DNA from: Desulforapulum autotrophicum HRM2
Lineage (GTDB): Bacteria > Desulfobacterota > Desulfobacteria > Desulfobacterales > Desulfobacteraceae
Length of the DNA stretch: 64,000 bases
NCBI RefSeq assembly: GCF_000020365.1
Contig: NC_012108.1
Span: forward strand, 1,178,001-1,242,000
Direction of reading: 5' to 3'
Positions 61,249 through 64,000 of this stretch are shown here, one piece after another. Made by a program: the position numbers and the translations under genes. The notes below the pieces were generated by a model. It worked only from the letters and a program-made list of their open reading frames with translations. It was not told the DNA's origin and made no database searches. Numbering within the stretch: the stretch's first letter is position 1; the number at the start of each line of letters is the position of its first letter.

Positions 61249-62100
61249 ATGATTGTTGATTGTCACACTCATATTTTTCCAGAAAATATTTGTTCCGGGC
61301 GTGAGCAATGCTGCACAATGGAACCTGCATTTAACCTGCTGTATGGCTCTCCAAAATCCAAGCTGGTCGGTGTCGAGACGTTGATCTCCACCATGGATGA
61401 GCAGGGGGTTGATCTTTCCGTGGTTTTTGGATTTCCATGGGCGGATCCAGATCTTGTTCGTCGAAATAATGACTATATTATTGAGTCCACACTCAAATAT
61501 CCTGACCGATTGAGGGGGTTTGCCTGTTTTGATCTTTCGTTTGAGGGTGCGGCAAAGGAGACGGAGCGCTGCCTTGATGCGGGACTCTCCGGGGTGGGGG
61601 AGCTTGCCTTTTACCTGTCCGGTATTGACGCGGCCGCCCTTGACGGCCTTGAGCCGATCATGGAAATCTGCATGAAAAGAGGCAACCTGCCGGTGATGGT
61701 TCATACCAATGAGCCAGTGGGCCATAACTATCCGGGAAAGACGCCCGTGACCCTGGAGCAGATTTATGCCCTTGCCCTGCGGTTTCCCGAAAACAACATT
61801 ATTCTTGCCCACTGGGGGGGGGGTATTCTTTTTTACAATCTCATGAAAAAAGAGACCAAGAATGTGCTTAAAAATATCTGGTACGATACGGCAGCATCCC
61901 CGTTCCTGTATGATTCCTCCGTGTACCGGGTGGCCCTTGCTGCAGGTGTCATGGACCAGGTGCTCTTTGGCAGCGACTATCCGTTGCTCAAACCTGCCCG
62001 CTACTTTAAAGACCTTGACAGGTCCGGCGTTCTGGATGTTGAAAAAGCGCGTGTGCTCGGCGGAAACGCTGCAAGGCTTTTAAACCTGACTCCGCAATAA
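61249..62100 (+). CDS. Amidohydrolase family (TIM-barrel) protein
   Basis: A 283-residue metal-dependent hydrolase of the amidohydrolase-2 family. Metal residues appear as DCHTHIFPE (HxH), VMVHTNEPVGH, ILAHWGGGIL and GSDYPLLK. Members decarboxylate or hydrolyse ring acids, but no substrate is indicated. Start ATG 61249 sits behind GGGGAGG; the longer frame from 61198 is not supported. The gene stands alone. A Cys-rich segment, SGREQCCTMEP, is uncommon and might form a metal site. Confidence 0.85.
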   Translation: MIVDCHTHIFPENICSGREQCCTMEPAFNLLYGSPKSKLVGVETLISTMDEQGVDLSVVFGFPWADPDLVRRNNDYIIESTLKYPDRLRGFACFDLSFEGAAKETERCLDAGLSGVGELAFYLSGIDAAALDGLEPIMEICMKRGNLPVMVHTNEPVGHNYPGKTPVTLEQIYALALRFPENNIILAHWGGGILFYNLMKKETKNVLKNIWYDTAASPFLYDSSVYRVALAAGVMDQVLFGSDYPLLKPARYFKDLDRSGVLDVEKARVLGGNAARLLNLTPQ

Positions 62101-62170
62101 TGCCAGGGCTGAATTTTCATTACCGCCGCCAGCATCTTATTCGCTGATGTGGCTCTATTCTTACGTCAGA

Positions 62171-62352
62171 TGTCAGTCGATGACCGTTTGCTGAACCAAG
62201 AAAGTCGGGGGATTTTCGAACAAGGCAAACCCAAGCCGCAAAAACTCGGTCGCTTTGCTCCCTCAGACAGTTTGCGGCCCATTGGGTTTTCCTTGCCCGA
62301 AAATCTGATCCCCTTTGTTTCTCAATGTTCAGCAAACGGTCATCGACTGTCA
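62171..62352. repeat. 180-bp near-palindromic element
   Basis: Two arms form one long hairpin: a perfect 23-base inverted repeat (62174-62196 with 62327-62349), a broken further stem through GATTTTCG/CGAAAATC, and an inner perfect GCCGCAAA/TTTGCGGC (62235-62242 with 62271-62278). No coding frame spans it. The shape suggests a MITE or REP-type element. Confidence 0.7.
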
Positions 62353-62417
62353 TCCCCACAATCAATATAGCGGCCATGTCCCGGTTGGCACAATGAAAAT
62401 AGAAACTCGACACCAGA

Positions 62418-62516
62418 GGCGGGCGGGAACGGGTATTGTCCTTGCGGATTAAATGGCAGCGGTCAGCAGGACGCTGGAAGAGCTACCATTTCCCTCGGAG
62501 CAGTCCATGGACGGGT
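62418..62516. repeat. Dispersed structured repeat, family 1, copy B
   Basis: Shares GGCGGGCGGGAACGGG, the CGGATTAAATGGCA stretch, and CCATTTCCCTCGGAGCAG with copy A. Stem AAATGGCAGC/GCTACCATTT (62451-62460, 62482-62491) and CAGC/GCTG (62464-62467, 62473-62476) keep pairing despite base changes. The outer arms of copy A are absent. Confidence 0.6.
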
Positions 62517-62584
62517 CCGGTGGGGGTTTCCTGGAAGTCCATGTAATCTCAACCCGCCATCACACAGGCTCATTGCTTCTTTTT

Positions 62585-62679
62585 TTTTTATATGAAACAC
62601 TCACCAAAGCATTGTCAATAAAGGTGTTTAAAAATTCGTTGAGGCCGGAGCCATACCTCGTTCCGGCCGTGCCGGTTAT
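62585..62679 (-). repeat. Dispersed repeat family 2, copy B
   Basis: Matches 59517-59610, including TTTTATATGAAAC, AAGCATTG and AGGTGTTT. On the minus strand it begins at the stop of the dihydrouridine synthase gene. A perfect GGCCGGA/TCCGGCC stem and an AAACAC/GTGTTT stem are present. Confidence 0.55.
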
Positions 62680-63728
62680 AGGAAAAGGTTGAGGTTGGGC
62701 CGGGCAATGATTTCAGGGTCCCGTTCAAACACCCCGTTAATGTTGTCTCTCAACTCGTCCATGGTGTCTGCCTTGAGCAACTCCTTGCAGATGCTGTGGC
62801 CGAAGCGGAAACTTGCCGAAAAATAAGGGATAAATTTTTTGTAGAGTTTAACTGCAAACCGCTCGCCATGGTGTTTGGCCAGAAGTTCGGTCATCCTGAT
62901 GGCCGTGTGGTGGTAGGTGCCAATGGTCGGTGTGAACCCCTTGGTCCACTGGGCAAAGATCCATGGCCTTGACACGGCCATGCGGCCGATGGCGATGCCG
63001 TCACAGCCAGTCTGTTTGACCACGGTTGACAGGTCATTGGCGTCAAAGACATTGCCGTTGCCGAACACGGGAATGGTGACAGCCTCTTTTATAAGGGAGA
63101 TCTGCTCCCACCTGGGGGGCCTTGACCGCCGGTCCGGGGCAACCCTGGGGTGGAATACCAGGGCGTCAGCCCCGTTGTCTTCAAACCGTTTTGCCAGATC
63201 GATTGCAGGCCTGGGATCATTAATCCAGCCCGTTCGGAATTTTACAAAAACCGGGATGGAGACCGAGGCCCTTACCCGGGCAAGGATCTCCACGGCAAGA
63301 TCCGGAGTTTTTAAGATTTCGGCCCCGCATCCGCGTTTGCAGATGGCCGCAACCGAGCATCCAAAGTTGAGGTCAACCCCGAAAAAGCCTTCGGCTTCAA
63401 TCCGTTGTGCTGCCGCAGCCATGGACTGGGGATCCGGGCCAAAGATCTGGCAGACAAGGGTGGCAAGTTCCTGCTTACGCCATTTAAACACCGGTGAGGT
63501 GGCCGGGTTTTCATGGGGAAGGGCTTTTGCGCTGCACATGCCGGTGAACAGCAGGCCGTACCCGCCGAATTCTGCCACAAGTTCCCTGAAGGCCACATGG
63601 CCAAGGCCTGCCATGGGGGCAAGAAAGAGGCGGTTGCTGACCGCTTTTTTTCCGATGGTGATCCCCTGGGCTATCCCCGGGGGGCAGGTTTCATATCCGG
63701 CCCCGTTGTTTTGTTGTTTTTCTTTCAT
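62676..63728 (-). CDS. tRNA-dihydrouridine synthase (Dus family)
   Basis: A 350-residue flavoenzyme that reduces uridine in the tRNA D-loop. Family marks are LAPMAGLGHVAFRELVAE, LVCQIFGPDPQSMAAAAQ, DLNFGCSVAAICKRGCGAEIL (catalytic Cys in the second half), VKFRTGW, and the phosphate-binding VFGNGNVFDANDL and DGIAIGRMAVSRPWIF. The motif NFGCSVAAI differs from the common NMGCP form. It ends at the family 2 repeat. Confidence 0.9.
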   Translation of the reverse strand: MKEKQQNNGAGYETCPPGIAQGITIGKKAVSNRLFLAPMAGLGHVAFRELVAEFGGYGLLFTGMCSAKALPHENPATSPVFKWRKQELATLVCQIFGPDPQSMAAAAQRIEAEGFFGVDLNFGCSVAAICKRGCGAEILKTPDLAVEILARVRASVSIPVFVKFRTGWINDPRPAIDLAKRFEDNGADALVFHPRVAPDRRSRPPRWEQISLIKEAVTIPVFGNGNVFDANDLSTVVKQTGCDGIAIGRMAVSRPWIFAQWTKGFTPTIGTYHHTAIRMTELLAKHHGERFAVKLYKKFIPYFSASFRFGHSICKELLKADTMDELRDNINGVFERDPEIIARPNLNLFL

Positions 63729-63780
63729 CTTATTCCCTATGGGCGGATTTGAATTCTATCCCCATTGTTCCTGGTTCTGG

Positions 63781-63809
63781 TTGACATCTCATCATGTGTG
63801 TAATAATTT
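63781..63809 (+). promoter_or_regulatory. Sigma-70 promoter for the right-edge gene
   Basis: TTGACA (63781-63786), a 17-base spacer and TAATTT (63804-63809), 30 bp before the start codon at 63840. Confidence 0.5.
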
Positions 63810-63839
63810 AATCTGTTATTTTAAAACAGGAATATTATT

Positions 63840-64000
63840 ATGAATGAGAGGCATGAACAAGAGAAAAAACAGTTTCGGAAGCTTCTGGCCCAGGAAGGAG
63901 TGGATGAACTGGATAAACGGTTTCAGGTTTTAGAGTCTTTTCTGAAGAGTGAGAACCATGAAACCTGCCGGGATATTTCAGCAAGGCTCGAACACGAGGG
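63840..64000 (+). CDS. N-terminus of a possible Fur-family or winged-helix regulator (cut by window)
   Basis: 53 residues are visible from ATG 63840, behind CAGGAA, to the right edge. They begin MNERHEQEKKQFRKLL and run into RFQVLESFLKSENHETCRD, then ISARLEHEG. The helical RxxVLxxFLxxxxH pattern followed by a second helix fits the first winged-helix of Fur-type regulators. The metal-binding part is outside the window, so the assignment is tentative. Confidence 0.45.
   Translation, partial: MNERHEQEKKQFRKLLAQEGVDELDKRFQVLESFLKSENHETCRDISARLEHE

Larger units (their letters stand above)
62101..62675. other. Intergenic region, 575 bp, packed with repeats
   Basis: The longest non-coding stretch. 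It contains the near-palindrome at 62171-62352, family 1 copy B (62418-62516) and family 2 copy B (62585-62679). Short frames inside it are chance. No tRNA or IS gene is seen. Confidence 0.7.

Noticed and set aside
62171-62352. Integron attC site
   Set aside because: Long inverted repeat, but no GTTRRRY core sites and no integrase or cassette gene nearby.
62149-62370. 73-codon plus-strand frame in the repeat-rich gap
   Set aside because: It is the reading of one arm and loop of a near-palindrome, so the frame is a by-product of the repeat.
1-64000. tRNA, rRNA, CRISPR array or replication origin
   Set aside because: No T-loop-like GTTCRA pattern in a folding context, no regularly spaced direct repeats, and no cluster of DnaA boxes was noticed; a covariance-model scan would be decisive.

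Overview
The window reads as a piece of a chromosome from an anaerobic, Gram-negative Deltaproteobacterium, most likely a sulfate reducer of the Desulfobacteraceae. This is an inference from gene content and protein style; no 16S gene is present. Supporting content: a ferredoxin-dependent 2-oxoacid oxidoreductase operon, a hemA-ccsA-sirC tetrapyrrole/cytochrome block, a rhodanese-rubrerythrin fusion, an outer-membrane phospholipase, lipid A-type envelope genes and a sigma-54 regulator. No rRNA, tRNA, CRISPR array, phage or intact insertion sequence was seen.

Layout. 1-7.5 kb: nitroreductase (cut by the left edge), glyoxalase-fold protein and outer-membrane phospholipase A in a row; a haem-binding ferric-reductase-like membrane protein with a YceI protein; a K+ channel; an ATP-grasp enzyme divergent from a phytochelatin-synthase-like protein. 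7.5-15.1 kb (minus): an envelope operon PAP2 phosphatase > alkaline-phosphatase-superfamily transferase > DgkA > response regulator > histidine kinase > penicillin acylase, with four successive ATGA overlaps. 15.3-20.9 kb: a sigma-54 activator with a degenerate receiver, divergent from two tiny ORFs followed by a GNAT/FemAB-like transferase, an ATP-grasp ligase and a fold-III PLP decarboxylase. Three identical-architecture palindromes (GGTA-N6-TACC) and a -24/-12 promoter lie between them. This is the best candidate for an undescribed system.

21-31.5 kb: SlyD, a cytidylate-kinase-like protein, Na/Pi and cation-chloride-type transporters, an MBL hydrolase, a flavin-binding protein and a papain-lipase fusion. 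31.8-39.9 kb: aconitase, an AT-rich second PLP decarboxylase, the rhodanese-rubrerythrin protein, a giant acyltransferase-glycerol-3-phosphate dehydrogenase fusion and a SUI1/YciH factor. 40-47 kb: branched-chain amino acid catabolism, with a P-loop ATPase, ferredoxin, VorB, VorA, VorC and a double-ACT protein on the plus strand, and acyl-CoA dehydrogenase, XRE-cupin regulator and IlvE on the minus strand.

47.3-64 kb: a basic AT-hook-like protein, HNH nuclease, Era, aminotransferase, EngB, HisG and HisI; PBP1A; a radical SAM protein; a PHP-RNase III fusion; DksA-type protein; HemA-CcsA-SirC; an amidohydrolase; a dihydrouridine synthase; and the start of a possible Fur-type regulator at the right edge.

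Three kinds of dispersed or self-complementary DNA were found by eye: a repeat with copies at 20.9-21.15 kb and 62.4-62.5 kb whose stems show compensatory changes, a second repeat at 59.5 kb and 62.6 kb that begins at the stop codons of two minus-strand genes, and a 180-bp near-palindrome at 62.17-62.35 kb. Start codons were adjusted where a ribosome binding site, an overlap or a family N-terminus supported it.
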